Shown: positions 46,871-56,178 of the stretch, one piece after another
Position numbering within the stretch: the first letter of the stretch is position 1
How the letters are laid out: each line of letters starts with the position of its first letter
Source of the DNA: JAAELZ01 sp965237995
GTDB lineage: Bacteria > Pseudomonadota > Gammaproteobacteria > Arenicellales > Poriferihabitantaceae
Assembly: GCA_965237995.1 (NCBI GenBank)
Contig: CBDEGO010000003.1
Coordinates: 558,001 to 622,000, forward strand
DNA: 64,000 nucleotides
Reading direction: 5' to 3'
The notes under the pieces: model-generated
The model's input: only the letters and a program-made list of their open reading frames with translations
What the model was told of the DNA's origin: nothing
Database searches by the model: none
Program-made: the position numbers and the translations under genes

Positions 46871-47191
46871 AGCCGTAAAGAAAATACTTCTGTCAGTATA
46901 ACTGGAGTTGGCATAACGTCAACTCCAGATTGTTATCGAATGCAGATAGCTAAAGCCATTAGTCTAGAGTCTTTTTCTTACTTAAGATACTAACTTTTAT
47001 AGTATTTTTTGTATGAAATTAATAGAGATTCAATACTTATTGACTAAATCCAACTGTTATACGTTAGCGAGTGAATTCTCTACTTACATTAAGAAATTAG
47101 AAGCCTTTTCATTCGATTAAAAGCATCAACGTATATCAAATTATTTATGAGCTTAGCTTTTGCACAGCCAAGGGGCAACATAGCTATCCGT
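46871..47191. other. gene-free interval before tRNA-Leu
   Basis: About 320 bases between the secreted protein gene and the tRNA. It contains one hairpin (46902-46928) and otherwise nothing I can name. The leader of the tRNA gene should contain its promoter, not assigned here. Confidence 0.6.
46902..46928 (+). terminator. hairpin after the secreted protein gene
   Basis: A 9-bp perfect stem CTGGAGTTG / CAACTCCAG around a 9-base loop, 32 bases past the stop. It is followed by ATTGTTATC, a poor T tract, so it may be a weak or Rho-assisted terminator. Confidence 0.45.
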
Positions 47192-47278
47192 GCCGGGGTG
47201 GCGAAACTGGTAGACGCGCTGGATTCAAAATCCAGTAGTAGAAATACTGTGCCGGTTCGATTCCGGCCCTCGGTACCA
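47192..47278 (+). tRNA. tRNA-Leu (anticodon CAA)
   Basis: 87 bases with a long variable arm. The acceptor stem GCCGGGG pairs with CCTCGGT (with G-U pairs). The anticodon arm is CTGGA-TTCAAAA-TCCAG with anticodon CAA, reading UUG. The T arm is GCCGG TTCGATT CCGGC. The 3' CCA is encoded. A class II Leu tRNA. Confidence 0.97.
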
Positions 47279-47330
47279 AATATTTTTTGAGCTAAGGTAT
47301 CTGTTTTAACTCGCACCTAAGTCCACCATA

Positions 47331-47813
47331 TTAACAAATAACACTAAAAGAACGTGAAGCTAAGATTTCATCTTTTAGGTTTACGGTAACCCTCCACTTT
47401 CCGATAAACTTCTCGCCGCCATCTCCGAACAAAAAACCGCCTAATAGTTGCCCAGTATTTGTATTTTTGAATTCTAACCAATTTGACAACTGATAGCCTC
47501 TATTATTGGGACCAATAACCACTTCATCTTTATGTACAAATTCTAATTTCCCACTCGGTGAAAACCAATTAAACCGCACTATGCCTCTTTCTACATGTTC
47601 CTTGGTTGCCAGCTCACTCTTATAGGTTACGTAGATCCTATCAGAACATCCAAAATCTTCAGTAACATCAACGGGTTTAGAATCTCCTCCTAGGTAGTAT
47701 TTAACTTTCTTCGATAAAACTAATTGGTCACCGCCTACTGTGCCAGCAAAGACATGCGAGACAACCAAACAGCAAAATACAGCATAGAATAAATTCGGAA
47801 AAATCGAGAACAA
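47331..47813 (-). CDS. secreted protein, paralogue of the protein at 50472
   Basis: A 160-residue protein with a signal peptide (about 1-24, FYAVFCCLVVSHVFAG). The mature part resembles the 160-residue protein at 50472-50954: FGCSDRIYV aligned with FTCTDQVYM, FNWFSPSGKLE with VHWRNPNGKVE, EKFIGKWRVTV with GKFIGTWKVEV, and the C-terminal SFSVIC with SFDVLC. The conserved Cys in the first motif and the terminal Cys may form a disulfide. No named family. It follows a lipoprotein gene on the same strand by 15 bases, so is probably in the same operon. Confidence 0.75.
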   Translation of the reverse strand: MFSIFPNLFYAVFCCLVVSHVFAGTVGGDQLVLSKKVKYYLGGDSKPVDVTEDFGCSDRIYVTYKSELATKEHVERGIVRFNWFSPSGKLEFVHKDEVVIGPNNRGYQLSNWLEFKNTNTGQLLGGFLFGDGGEKFIGKWRVTVNLKDEILASRSFSVIC

Positions 47814-47828
47814 AAATACTACGCCAAG

Positions 47829-48164
47829 CTAGACCCTCTTGCACTCAAACTGCTTTGTATCACCTTTAAGCTCGGGTTGAAAAGGCGAAAAACACGCTCC
47901 CATCAGAGGCTTTTCAGAAAATAACACCACGTCTTGGCTTTCATTGCTATCTAATGAAAATCGTTGCAAGGTCGACGATTCCAATACATTAATTTTTTTC
48001 TTACATGTATTGAACACACTGTGCCTAAATCCGCCAGATATGCTCACTGCAGTACCAAAAGCTAAGCATTGCGTCGCCACTTGATCGCTACCGCCAGAAG
48101 AATCAGAATCACTGCACGCTGTTGCTACAGCAACTAAAAAAACCACTAGAATATTTTTAATCAT
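47829..48164 (-). CDS. putative lipoprotein
   Basis: A 111-residue protein with a lipobox: MIKNILVVFLVAVATACSDS with the acylated Cys at about residue 17, then an Asp/Ser/Gly linker (DSDSSGGSD). The mature domain has five further Cys in about 85 residues and no family resemblance I recognise. It starts 16 bases after the ffh stop on the same strand and is followed by the secreted protein gene, so the three may be one transcript. Confidence 0.7.
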   Translation of the reverse strand: MIKNILVVFLVAVATACSDSDSSGGSDQVATQCLAFGTAVSISGGFRHSVFNTCKKKINVLESSTLQRFSLDSNESQDVVLFSEKPLMGACFSPFQPELKGDTKQFECKRV

Positions 48165-48180
48165 TTAAACATCTCATTTG

Positions 48181-49554
48181 TTAACTAGGCATCCCTGGAA
48201 AGCCACCGCCTCCACCACCTAACCCTTTCATTTGCGCCATCATTTGACGCATTCCACCTTTCTTTTTCATTCGTTTCATCATTTTTTGCATCTGAGCAAA
48301 CTGCTTGAGCAAACGATTAATATCTTGAACTTGAGTGCCAGAACCTGCTGCAATTCGTTGTTTTCTGGACGCTTTAATGACCGCTGGAAACTGTTTTTCT
48401 TGTATCGTCATTGAATTAATAATGGCGATTATTCGACCAAACTCTTTCTCTCCAGCACCAATGGCAGCGTCTGGCATCTTACTCATTCCCGGCAATTTAT
48501 CCATCATGCCGCTCATACCACCCATTTTTTCCATTTGTAGTAACTGGTCTCTAAAGTCGTCCAAATCAAACCCTTTGCCTTTGACAACTTTTTTCGCTAG
48601 GCGCTCTGCTTTCTTTTTATCGACTTTTCTTTCGACTTCTTCAACTAAAGTGAGAACATCTCCCATCCCCAAGATACGCGATGCAACGCGGTCCGGATAA
48701 AACGGCTCTAAGGCATCAATTGCTTCGCCAACACCTAAGAACTTAATCGGTTTTCCGGTGATTTCTCGAATTGAAAGCGCCGCGCCCCCACGTGCATCGC
48801 CATCGGTTTTAGTCAGCACAATACCCGTTAAACTCAAAGCATCGTCAAATGCCTTGGCGCTATTGACGGCGTCCTGACCCGTCAAGCTATCAACTACAAA
48901 TAAGGTTTCCGTAGGCTGCGTCGCTGCGTGAATAGCCTGCACTTCACCCATCAGTTTTTCATCAACATGCAAGCGGCCAGCAGTATCGATAATTAGCACA
49001 TCGGCTGCTAGCTTTTTAGCTTGGTCAATGGCGTTGACAACGATATCTAGCGGTGCATCTGACTGTTGACTTTCAACAAAATGTGCATTTACCGTATTAG
49101 ACAATTGACGCAGTTGCTCTATCGCCGCAGGACGATAAATATCCGCACTCACTAGCGCTACTTTTTTCTTTTCACGCTCTTGGAGTAAATGCGCTAATTT
49201 GGCTACAGTGGTAGTTTTTCCTGCGCCCTGTAAACCCGCCACCAAAATAACCACAGGCGGTCTCGCGGCCAAGTTCAGTGCATTATTTTCTGCCCCCATG
49301 ACGCCAACGAGTTCGTCATGAACCACTTTAACCATGGCCTCACCTGGTGTAAGGCTATCGATCACTTCATGTCCAATTGCGCGCTCACGCACTTGACTAA
49401 TGAACGACTTAACCACTGGTAAGGCTACATCAGCCTCTAACAACGCAACCCTTACTTCACGCAAGGCTTGTTGGATATTATCTTCAGTTAAACGGCCTCG
49501 GCCGCGAATAGTTTTGAACGTTTGTTTTAAACGATCACCAAGTTGATCAAACAT
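48181..49554 (-). CDS. ffh: signal recognition particle GTPase Ffh (SRP54)
   Basis: Ffh targets nascent inner-membrane proteins with 4.5S RNA and FtsY. The 457 residues show the N domain, then the G domain: GLQGAGKTTTVAKLAHLLQE (Walker A near 107-114), DTAGRLHVDE (G3) and TKTDGDARGG (G4). The Met-rich M domain ends MRQMMAQMKGLGGGGGGFPG. All essential motifs are intact. It is divergent from the ypjD-like gene, with 56 bases between starts. Confidence 0.98.
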   Translation of the reverse strand: MFDQLGDRLKQTFKTIRGRGRLTEDNIQQALREVRVALLEADVALPVVKSFISQVRERAIGHEVIDSLTPGEAMVKVVHDELVGVMGAENNALNLAARPPVVILVAGLQGAGKTTTVAKLAHLLQEREKKKVALVSADIYRPAAIEQLRQLSNTVNAHFVESQQSDAPLDIVVNAIDQAKKLAADVLIIDTAGRLHVDEKLMGEVQAIHAATQPTETLFVVDSLTGQDAVNSAKAFDDALSLTGIVLTKTDGDARGGAALSIREITGKPIKFLGVGEAIDALEPFYPDRVASRILGMGDVLTLVEEVERKVDKKKAERLAKKVVKGKGFDLDDFRDQLLQMEKMGGMSGMMDKLPGMSKMPDAAIGAGEKEFGRIIAIINSMTIQEKQFPAVIKASRKQRIAAGSGTQVQDINRLLKQFAQMQKMMKRMKKKGGMRQMMAQMKGLGGGGGGFPGMPS

Positions 49555-49610
49555 ATTTTTCCTTTAAGCTAAAATAGTATACTGGTTGCTGTTTAGCGCT
49601 TTTTATCACT

Positions 49611-50423
49611 ATGCAAAATTCTCTTTTTTGGCTATCTGCCTTGGCCTATGCGGCGTCTTTCTTAGGTTTGCTGCATTATTTACGGCAAACCGAAGATAAA
49701 AGGCCACAAATTCGCGCGCGTATCGTTTCTTGCGCCGTTATCGCGATTGCCGTAAATGGTGCCGCATTATACTCTAGTTCAGAGTCGGTACTTAGCCTGA
49801 GTCAGTCAATGCTAGGGCTGCTCTCAATAGCTGCATTCACAGCGGTGGCGATTTTTATATTGGTTTCTCTGTTTAGATCAACCCTCACACTCGGCGTTTT
49901 GGTATTACCGTTAGCTATCCTAGCGGCTCTCGCTGGCCCTTTGCTGAATGCCACCACCAATGCTATTGCAAGCGCCGAGTGTTTGAGTTTACACCTTGTT
50001 TTCGCGGCTCTCACCTTTGCGTTGTTAAGTTTAGCTGCCGCACAAGCGCTCATTATAATGATGCAGGAAAAACAGTTAAAAGGGATGTCAACCAATCACT
50101 CTAAGTGGCTAAATAGCTTGCCACCATTACAGAGTATGGATAGCCAACTATTTCAGTTTTTACTAATTGGTTTTATTGGACTACTCCTGAGCTTATATCT
50201 AGGCATCAGCTCAAACTATATTATCCACGGTCAATCACTTGCTCTGAGCCATCATACCGTGCTGACTTTATTAGCCGCGATAAGCTTCGCAGCATTATTA
50301 ATAGGCAGAACCTTATTCGGCTGGAGGGGCAGAAAAGCAGCCAAATTTACACTCGTCGCTTATGCCATTTTTATAATCGGCTATTTTGGTACGCGCTTCG
50401 TACGTGAGCTGTTATTAAGCTAA
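49611..50423 (+). CDS. CcsA/YpjD-like inner-membrane protein
   Basis: A 270-residue protein with about eight hydrophobic segments. It resembles the cytochrome c assembly (CcsA/HemX) superfamily: SLHLVFAALTFALLSLAAAQ in the middle, MMQEKQLKGMSTN and the following LPPLQSMDSQLFQFLLIGF. The divergent ffh neighbour is the usual place of ypjD in gammaproteobacteria, where it is annotated as an inner-membrane protein of unknown role. Haem-handling His residues are not clearly conserved by eye, so function stays open. Confidence 0.82.
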   Translation: MQNSLFWLSALAYAASFLGLLHYLRQTEDKRPQIRARIVSCAVIAIAVNGAALYSSSESVLSLSQSMLGLLSIAAFTAVAIFILVSLFRSTLTLGVLVLPLAILAALAGPLLNATTNAIASAECLSLHLVFAALTFALLSLAAAQALIIMMQEKQLKGMSTNHSKWLNSLPPLQSMDSQLFQFLLIGFIGLLLSLYLGISSNYIIHGQSLALSHHTVLTLLAAISFAALLIGRTLFGWRGRKAAKFTLVAYAIFIIGYFGTRFVRELLLS

Positions 50424-50471
50424 GTCGCTAATTAACTTTAGAGTCAGCTAGATCAGATAAGATATTTATTA

Positions 50472-50954
50472 ATGAATAGCACAAAAAAATTATTACTGCG
50501 TGCAGTGTTAATCACCATAACCATTGGCCAATCTTCGATTACTGCCATCTACGCGGCAGCTCCCCCTAGCAACATCACGAGCTATCTAACCGCCGAAGAC
50601 AACGAGGGTATTCCTGGCTATACAAAACAAACTGATTTCACCTGCACTGACCAAGTTTATATGGTAATGGAAACAGGGTTTACTGAAGGCGAGGAAAGCG
50701 CACAACACACGCTAACTGTGCATTGGCGTAACCCTAACGGAAAAGTAGAAGAGCGCACTCAATATGATTTCACCCATTATGAACAAGGCGCAAGAGTGTG
50801 GGCTTGGTTGAGGCTCTCTGGCCCACCAGGCGCCGCCATTGCACGGTTATTCGACCCTGCATTCGGTATGGGCAAATTCATCGGCACATGGAAAGTGGAA
50901 GTTAAGGTCGGCAAAAAGAAAGTCGCCACACATAGTTTCGACGTACTTTGCTAA
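50472..50954 (+). CDS. secreted protein, paralogue of the protein at 47331
   Basis: A 160-residue protein with a signal peptide (about 1-29, ending IYAAA). The mature sequence keeps the core of its paralogue: FTCTDQVYMVME, HWRNPNGKVEER, GKFIGTWKVEVKVGKKK and the terminal SFDVLC. It follows the ypjD-like gene by 48 bases on the same strand. The two paralogues, on opposite strands, bracket ffh and the ypjD-like gene. Function unknown; a periplasmic binding or inhibitor role is possible but unsupported. Confidence 0.75.
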   Translation: MNSTKKLLLRAVLITITIGQSSITAIYAAAPPSNITSYLTAEDNEGIPGYTKQTDFTCTDQVYMVMETGFTEGEESAQHTLTVHWRNPNGKVEERTQYDFTHYEQGARVWAWLRLSGPPGAAIARLFDPAFGMGKFIGTWKVEVKVGKKKVATHSFDVLC

Positions 50955-50991
50955 AGGCATACAACTTTTTGGCCGCCGCGCACTATCTTGA

Positions 50992-51681
50992 TTACAACTT
51001 CTTTTTTGTACTTACACTAGCTACATCATTGCGTAAGTAAATTGGCATGAGCTGTGCGGCAATTAACTGATTCGCCTCATTAGCCAAGGCAGCGATTGCA
51101 GCTACTTCTTGTGCCATCGGGTAAACACCTGTAGTTAAGTCCACCGCCGCGCGTACCAATTGATCTACGTGTTCTTGATACTGCTGCCAACCATTTGCAA
51201 CAACCTCGAATTGATTTTGCCGTTGCGAACAATGCACCTCTCCTGGCGCGCTAAGATGCAAGGGTATGTTCATTAATTCATTAAACGTATACGATAACGG
51301 ATGTTTCGAGTAATCAGCCCAATAAACTTGCTTCATCCTTGCATCTATCAATGACAAAACTGACCCATCAGAGCTAACCTGCGCTGCCAACGCCGCAAGA
51401 GAGTTAATGCCGATTACTGGTAAATCAGCACCGTATGCCAGCCCCTGCGCCACACCGATGCCTATTCTTATTCCTGTAAACGAACCCGGGCCGTTATCAA
51501 CTGCAATTAAATCTAACTGGGGCAGACTTAGTTGATGATCTGCTAACAACTCATCGACCATACTCAGAATAAATGCAGAATGCTGGTTTGCTGCAATCTT
51601 TACTTTCGACACGCATTCGCCGTCAATAGACAAGGCTACAGAGCACGCTTCTGTAACTGTATCAATGGCCAAAATTTTCAT
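50992..51681 (-). CDS. tsaB: tRNA threonylcarbamoyladenosine biosynthesis protein TsaB
   Basis: TsaB is the scaffold partner of TsaD. Visible in the 229 residues: ILAIDTVTEACSVALS at the N-terminus, VDNGPGSFTGIRIGIGVAQG and GINSLAALAAQ, all standard for TsaB. The start overlaps the yoaA stop by ATGA. tsaD is also in this window at 24647-25684. Confidence 0.96.
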   Translation of the reverse strand: MKILAIDTVTEACSVALSIDGECVSKVKIAANQHSAFILSMVDELLADHQLSLPQLDLIAVDNGPGSFTGIRIGIGVAQGLAYGADLPVIGINSLAALAAQVSSDGSVLSLIDARMKQVYWADYSKHPLSYTFNELMNIPLHLSAPGEVHCSQRQNQFEVVANGWQQYQEHVDQLVRAAVDLTTGVYPMAQEVAAIAALANEANQLIAAQLMPIYLRNDVASVSTKKKL

Positions 51682-53606
51682 TGAATATGCGCTAAGAATT
51701 GAGTCACTTCAGCAAGGTCCTGAGTGCGGCGCATAGGCGGCAAGCTATTAACGAATTTCCCACCATAGCCTTTGGTTTTTAAGCGGGTATCACAAATCAT
51801 CAACACCCCTTTATCATCGACATCTCGAATAAGGCGCCCAGCACCCTGCTTCAAGGTAATAATAGCTTCAGGGATTTGTAAGTCTGCAAAGGCATTGTTG
51901 CCTTGATCTTGCAACCGACGCATTTTCGCTCGCATGACTGGGTCGTTGGGAGGCACGAATGGCAACTTGTCAATAATAACGCAACTGAGTGCATCACCTT
52001 TAACATCTACGCCCTCCCAAAATGATGCCGTCCCAAGCAAGACGCAGTTTTCACCTTGCTTAAATTGATCTATCAATTCGCCACGCGGTGCGCGACCTTG
52101 TATTAATAGGTTCCAATTGCCCTGCTTTTCCATGCGATCAGCAATCTGATGCAACATGGCGTAAGAGGTAAATAGTAAGAATGTTCGCCCTTTACTCGCT
52201 TTAATAACTGGCGATATCGCCTCCAACATTTTATCTGGGAAGGCACGATCATTCGGCTCGGGCAAATTTGATGGCAAATAAAGGAGTGCATTATTTTGAT
52301 AATCAAACGGACTATCCAACTGTAAGGTGTCAACCTCATCGCATCCCAGATTAGAGAGATAATAATTAAAATCACACCCCGCTGCCAAGGTGGCTGATGT
52401 CAGCACCGCGCTGGTTCCCACTCGCTGCAAAATTGACTGCATTTGGTTAGCAATATTCATCGGTGTGCCCGTTAGCCGCGTGTTACTTCGAGAGGTTTCG
52501 TACCAACAAATTAGTTCGTCAGACCGATGAGCACTTTCTATCCATTGCAACAAATGCCTTTGTAATTGCATACAGCGCACATGGCAGCGCTCCAGCGCTT
52601 CACCGCTTACCGCGGCTTGCGATAAGGCCAATTCTAGATCAGCTAGCACATCCAGTAGATCGTTGATCACAGACAATCGTTTAGGGTCTTGGATGGCTTC
52701 ACTACTTTCACCTCGAGCACTTGCAGACAAAGCAAGGTCAAACTGGGATACCGCCGTATTTAACTCGTCTACAGCATCTTCTAGCTGCACGCCACTTCGC
52801 TCTTTAGCCTCCGCTACTTTTACGTCACGACCGAGATCTTTTAATTGCAAACTAGAGACAGTAAAACCAAAGAAACGCGAAGCTACGTCTGGTAACTGGT
52901 GCGCTTCGTCAAAAATAACCACATCATAAGGTGGTAGCAACTCACCAAACCCTTCTTCTTTTAAACTAGCATCTGAAAAAAACAAATGGTGATTCACCAC
53001 CACCATCTGCGACTTTAACGCTCGTTGACGGGCTTTGTTGACATAGCATTCCTTAAAGTCTGGGCATTCGCTGCCAAGACAATTATCAGCGGTTGACGTG
53101 ACTGCTCGCCAAACCGAATCTTGCTCATCGATTTCGCCAACTTCAGATATCTCACCACGTCGAGTCTGGCGACTCCAATTAGAGAGTATTTCTCGTTTCT
53201 CTTGCAAATCTTTACGATATCGCAGTGCAGGGTCTTGCCCTAGTTGATTTAATCGAAACTGACAAAGATAATTTGCGCGCCCTTTTAACAAAGCCACATC
53301 AATTGACACACCTAAGGTTTTTTGCACCATGGGCAAGTCACGAAAATATAGTTGGTCTTGTAAATGACGCGTTCCAGTTGACACCACCACACGTTTCCCA
53401 GATAACAGGGCAGGCACCAAATAAGCGTAAGTTTTTCCTGTTCCAGTACCAGATTCGGCAACGAGCACTCCACCGCTTTCGATAGTACGCTCAACCGACT
53501 GCGCCATTTTTTGCTGCACTTGGCGCGGCCTGAACCCAGCCACTGTTTGCGAAAAGACGCCCCCTTCTGCTAAGGCTTCGGCCCCATTGAAAAAGGCTGA
53601 GTTCAT
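51678..53606 (-). CDS. yoaA: DinG-family ATP-dependent helicase (YoaA)
   Basis: A 642-residue XPD-like 5'-3' helicase. Walker A is ESGTGTGKT (about 51-59), the DEAH box is VIFDEAHQLPD, and the iron-sulfur cluster cysteines are in LLKGRANYLC and DNCLGSECPDFKECYVN, as in YoaA/DinG. The C-terminal motif LIRDVDDKGVL gives motif VI. YoaA is tied to replication fork repair through the polymerase chi subunit. tsaB overlaps its stop. Confidence 0.92.
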   Translation of the reverse strand: MNSAFFNGAEALAEGGVFSQTVAGFRPRQVQQKMAQSVERTIESGGVLVAESGTGTGKTYAYLVPALLSGKRVVVSTGTRHLQDQLYFRDLPMVQKTLGVSIDVALLKGRANYLCQFRLNQLGQDPALRYRKDLQEKREILSNWSRQTRRGEISEVGEIDEQDSVWRAVTSTADNCLGSECPDFKECYVNKARQRALKSQMVVVNHHLFFSDASLKEEGFGELLPPYDVVIFDEAHQLPDVASRFFGFTVSSLQLKDLGRDVKVAEAKERSGVQLEDAVDELNTAVSQFDLALSASARGESSEAIQDPKRLSVINDLLDVLADLELALSQAAVSGEALERCHVRCMQLQRHLLQWIESAHRSDELICWYETSRSNTRLTGTPMNIANQMQSILQRVGTSAVLTSATLAAGCDFNYYLSNLGCDEVDTLQLDSPFDYQNNALLYLPSNLPEPNDRAFPDKMLEAISPVIKASKGRTFLLFTSYAMLHQIADRMEKQGNWNLLIQGRAPRGELIDQFKQGENCVLLGTASFWEGVDVKGDALSCVIIDKLPFVPPNDPVMRAKMRRLQDQGNNAFADLQIPEAIITLKQGAGRLIRDVDDKGVLMICDTRLKTKGYGGKFVNSLPPMRRTQDLAEVTQFLAHIQ

Positions 53607-53609
53607 CTG

Positions 53610-54461
53610 TTATTTAAGCGTTTTAGCCAAAGACTCTTGCCATGCAGGCAAACTTAAGCCAAAAGTATCCATTAATTTTTGATTAGACAGGACGGAAAAT
53701 TCCGGACGCTTAGCTGGAGTGGGGTATGAAGTAGTGGGCACAGCATGAAGATATATTTTTGAATTTCCCGTCAGCAAAAATATTTCCTTAGCAAAATCAT
53801 ACCAACTGGTATAACCAGCACCCGTTACATGATACACACCCGCATGTTGACTAATGGTCATATCGCTAACCTTGTCGATTATCTCTATTGTAATCGTTGC
53901 TAGGTCTTGCGCCAAGGTGGGGGATCCATACTGGTCATTGACGATATTAAGCTCGTCTTTTTCACTCCCTAAGCGCAGCATAGTATTTACAAAATTCGCT
54001 CCTTCTTTGGCGTAGATCCACGCTGTGCGTAAAATAATTGATTTTGGATTAGCAGCCATAACCGCCTGTTCGCCCGCTAGTTTGGTACGTCCATAGGCGC
54101 TTTGCGGGCAAGGCTCGTCATCTTCCTTATAGGCTTGGTCATGACTTCCGTCAAAAACATAATCTGTAGAATAATGCAGAAACAGGCTATTGACATTAGC
54201 ACAAGCCAGTGCCATCGCTTTGGGTGCCAAATGATTAATTTGGTCAGCTAAGATCTCGTCATCTTCAGCCTTATCAACCGCAGTATAAGCAGAAGCATTA
54301 ATGACCCAATCTGGTAGTTCGCTGTGAATAAAGCTGGTAATTTGGTCGCTATTTTGCAGGTCTAAATCACTCCTATCTAAAGCAATCACTTCTTGGTCAC
54401 ATAGTAAACTTGTTAATGCTCTACCAACCTGGCCATTGCGGCCAAATATGATTATTTTCAT
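53610..54461 (-). CDS. rmlD: dTDP-4-dehydrorhamnose reductase
   Basis: The last enzyme of dTDP-L-rhamnose synthesis. The 283 residues start MKIIIFGRNGQVGRALTSLL (ATG 54461) and include the catalytic Thr/Tyr/Lys context STDYVFDGSHDQAYKED and YGRTKLAGEQAV. An open frame extending to 54635 is in another context and overlaps rmlC; it is not the start. rmlC lies one base upstream. rmlA and rmlB are not in the window. Confidence 0.93.
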   Translation of the reverse strand: MKIIIFGRNGQVGRALTSLLCDQEVIALDRSDLDLQNSDQITSFIHSELPDWVINASAYTAVDKAEDDEILADQINHLAPKAMALACANVNSLFLHYSTDYVFDGSHDQAYKEDDEPCPQSAYGRTKLAGEQAVMAANPKSIILRTAWIYAKEGANFVNTMLRLGSEKDELNIVNDQYGSPTLAQDLATITIEIIDKVSDMTISQHAGVYHVTGAGYTSWYDFAKEIFLLTGNSKIYLHAVPTTSYPTPAKRPEFSVLSNQKLMDTFGLSLPAWQESLAKTLK

Positions 54462-54462
54462 G

Positions 54463-55005
54463 TTAGGAACTGATGCGAATATCTCGCAACAAAGGAGCAT
54501 TCGCGTCCTTTTCAGACACAATAGCATTAGAAACTGGCCACTCAATTGCAATATCAGGATCATTCCAGAATATACCCGCATCGTCTTGTGCTTTGTATTG
54601 AGCCGTGCACTTATACGAAACCTCAGCCACATCACTCAAGGTTGCAAAACCATGTGCAAAACCCGGGGGGATATATAGTTGTAGCTTGTTTGTTTCAGTT
54701 AACTCGATACCAAACCACTGTCCGCGGGTAACGGAATCGGGCCGGATATCAACTGCCACATCAAAAATTGCACCTTTTAAGGTCCGCACTAACTTTCCCT
54801 GCCATAGCGGATATTGATAGTGCAAACCACGGATCACATTTTTTGTAGAACGAGAGTGATTGTCTTGCACAAAATCGCCCGGCAAGCCCACTGACTCAAA
54901 CCGATTCTTATTATACGTTTCCATAAAAAACCCGCGTTCATCTTCAAAAACACGGTTTTCCACAACAACGACCCCTGCAATCGGGGTTTTAGTAATTTCT
55001 ATCAA
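54463..55005 (-). CDS. rmlC: dTDP-4-dehydrorhamnose 3,5-epimerase
   Basis: RmlC epimerises carbons 3 and 5 of dTDP-4-keto-6-deoxyglucose. In the 180 residues, FFMETYNKNRFESVGLPGDF, VIRGLHYQYPLWQGKLVRTL (with the catalytic His) and VDIRPDSVTRGQWFGIELTE are the RmlC signatures, and PPGFAHGFATLSDVAEVSYK follows. It is followed immediately by rmlD and lies directly downstream of dnaJ, so the pair may be transcribed with it. Confidence 0.95.
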   Translation of the reverse strand: MIEITKTPIAGVVVVENRVFEDERGFFMETYNKNRFESVGLPGDFVQDNHSRSTKNVIRGLHYQYPLWQGKLVRTLKGAIFDVAVDIRPDSVTRGQWFGIELTETNKLQLYIPPGFAHGFATLSDVAEVSYKCTAQYKAQDDAGIFWNDPDIAIEWPVSNAIVSEKDANAPLLRDIRISS

Positions 55006-55011
55006 TGCAGA

Positions 55012-56130
55012 TTAAGTAACAAAGTCATCAAAGAACGATTTTATCTTATCCTTCCATCCACTGCTTTGCGGACTGTGCCTTTTTCCACCTTCATCTAAGC
55101 TTTTTTGCAATTGCTCGATTAGTTCTTTTTGCTCAGACGTTAAGTTCACTGGCGTCTCAGTATTTACAGTGATGTACAAATCACCGATCTGCGAACTACG
55201 TACATTTTTAACGCCTTTGCCTCTCAGCCTAAATACTTTGGCTGATTGTGTGCCCGCAGGTATTTTGATACTTGCACGGCCCGTTAAGGTTGGCACTTCA
55301 AGATCTCCGCCGACCGTCATCGTTGCAAAACTGACCGGTACTTCGCAATATAAATTGTCCGCATCGCGCTTAAATAACTCATGTTCAAGCAGATGTACCT
55401 GTACATAGAGATCACCAGGTACAACACCCGCGCCCCCTCCTTCGCCTTCACCGCTTAAACGAACTTGATCGCCTTCATCAACGCCGGCTGGGATTTTAAC
55501 CTTGAGGCTTTTCTCTGTTCGCACGTGGCCCTGACCACTACAATCGCCACATGGGTCTTTAATCTGTTTACCAGAACCCTGACATTGTGGGCAGGTTTGC
55601 TGCACTGAGAAAAAACCTTGCTGCATACGCACTTGGCCTTGCCCGCCGCAGGTTTGGCAACTCACTGGAGAGGAGCCTTTCTTAGCACCTGAGCCATCAC
55701 ATGTATTACAAGAAGTATTGCGCGGTACCTTGATTTTTTTCTCTATACCTTGAACCGCTTCTTCAAGCGTTAACTTCACCCGAATGCGCAAATCTGAGCC
55801 TCTAGCCTGACGTCGTCCTCCTTGGCGCGCTCCACCAAAAATGTCACCAAACATGTCGCCAAAAATATCGCCAAAACCCGCTCCACCGCCCATTCCAGCT
55901 GATTGATCAACCCCAGCGTGACCAAATTGGTCATAAGCTGATTTCTTCTCTTGATCACTCAGTACTGCATAAGCCTCTTGCACCTCTTTAAACTTCGCTT
56001 CTGCTTCAGGATTATCTTGATTGCGATCAGGATGATATTTCATCGCCATCTTGCGATAGGCTTTTTTAATTTCCGCCTCTGACGATGCCTTGTTGGCACC
56101 TAGTACTTCGTAATAGTCTCGCTTTGACAT
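55012..56130 (-). CDS. dnaJ: chaperone protein DnaJ
   Basis: The Hsp40 partner of DnaK. The J domain at the N-terminus contains KYHPDRNQDNPEAEAKFKEV with the HPD motif. A Gly/Phe-rich linker (GGGAGFGDIFGDMFGDIFGG), four CxxCxGxG zinc repeats (CNTCDGSG, CQTCGGQG, CPQCQGSG, CGDCSGQG) and the C-terminal substrate domain complete a type I DnaJ of 372 residues. It lies 119 bases after dnaK with a hairpin in between. Confidence 0.98.
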   Translation of the reverse strand: MSKRDYYEVLGANKASSEAEIKKAYRKMAMKYHPDRNQDNPEAEAKFKEVQEAYAVLSDQEKKSAYDQFGHAGVDQSAGMGGGAGFGDIFGDMFGDIFGGARQGGRRQARGSDLRIRVKLTLEEAVQGIEKKIKVPRNTSCNTCDGSGAKKGSSPVSCQTCGGQGQVRMQQGFFSVQQTCPQCQGSGKQIKDPCGDCSGQGHVRTEKSLKVKIPAGVDEGDQVRLSGEGEGGGAGVVPGDLYVQVHLLEHELFKRDADNLYCEVPVSFATMTVGGDLEVPTLTGRASIKIPAGTQSAKVFRLRGKGVKNVRSSQIGDLYITVNTETPVNLTSEQKELIEQLQKSLDEGGKRHSPQSSGWKDKIKSFFDDFVT

Positions 56131-56178
56131 ATGTTTTAGCTGTTGCGAACGTTATTGCAGTGAATCTCGGTTCAATAA

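Noticed and set aside
47089..47316. 75-codon minus-strand open frame
   Set aside because: It lies over the tRNA-Leu gene and has no family resemblance.
54464..54635. Upstream extension of rmlD
   Set aside because: The extra 58 codons overlap rmlC in another frame, and the Rossmann start MKIIIFGRNGQVG lies at 54461.
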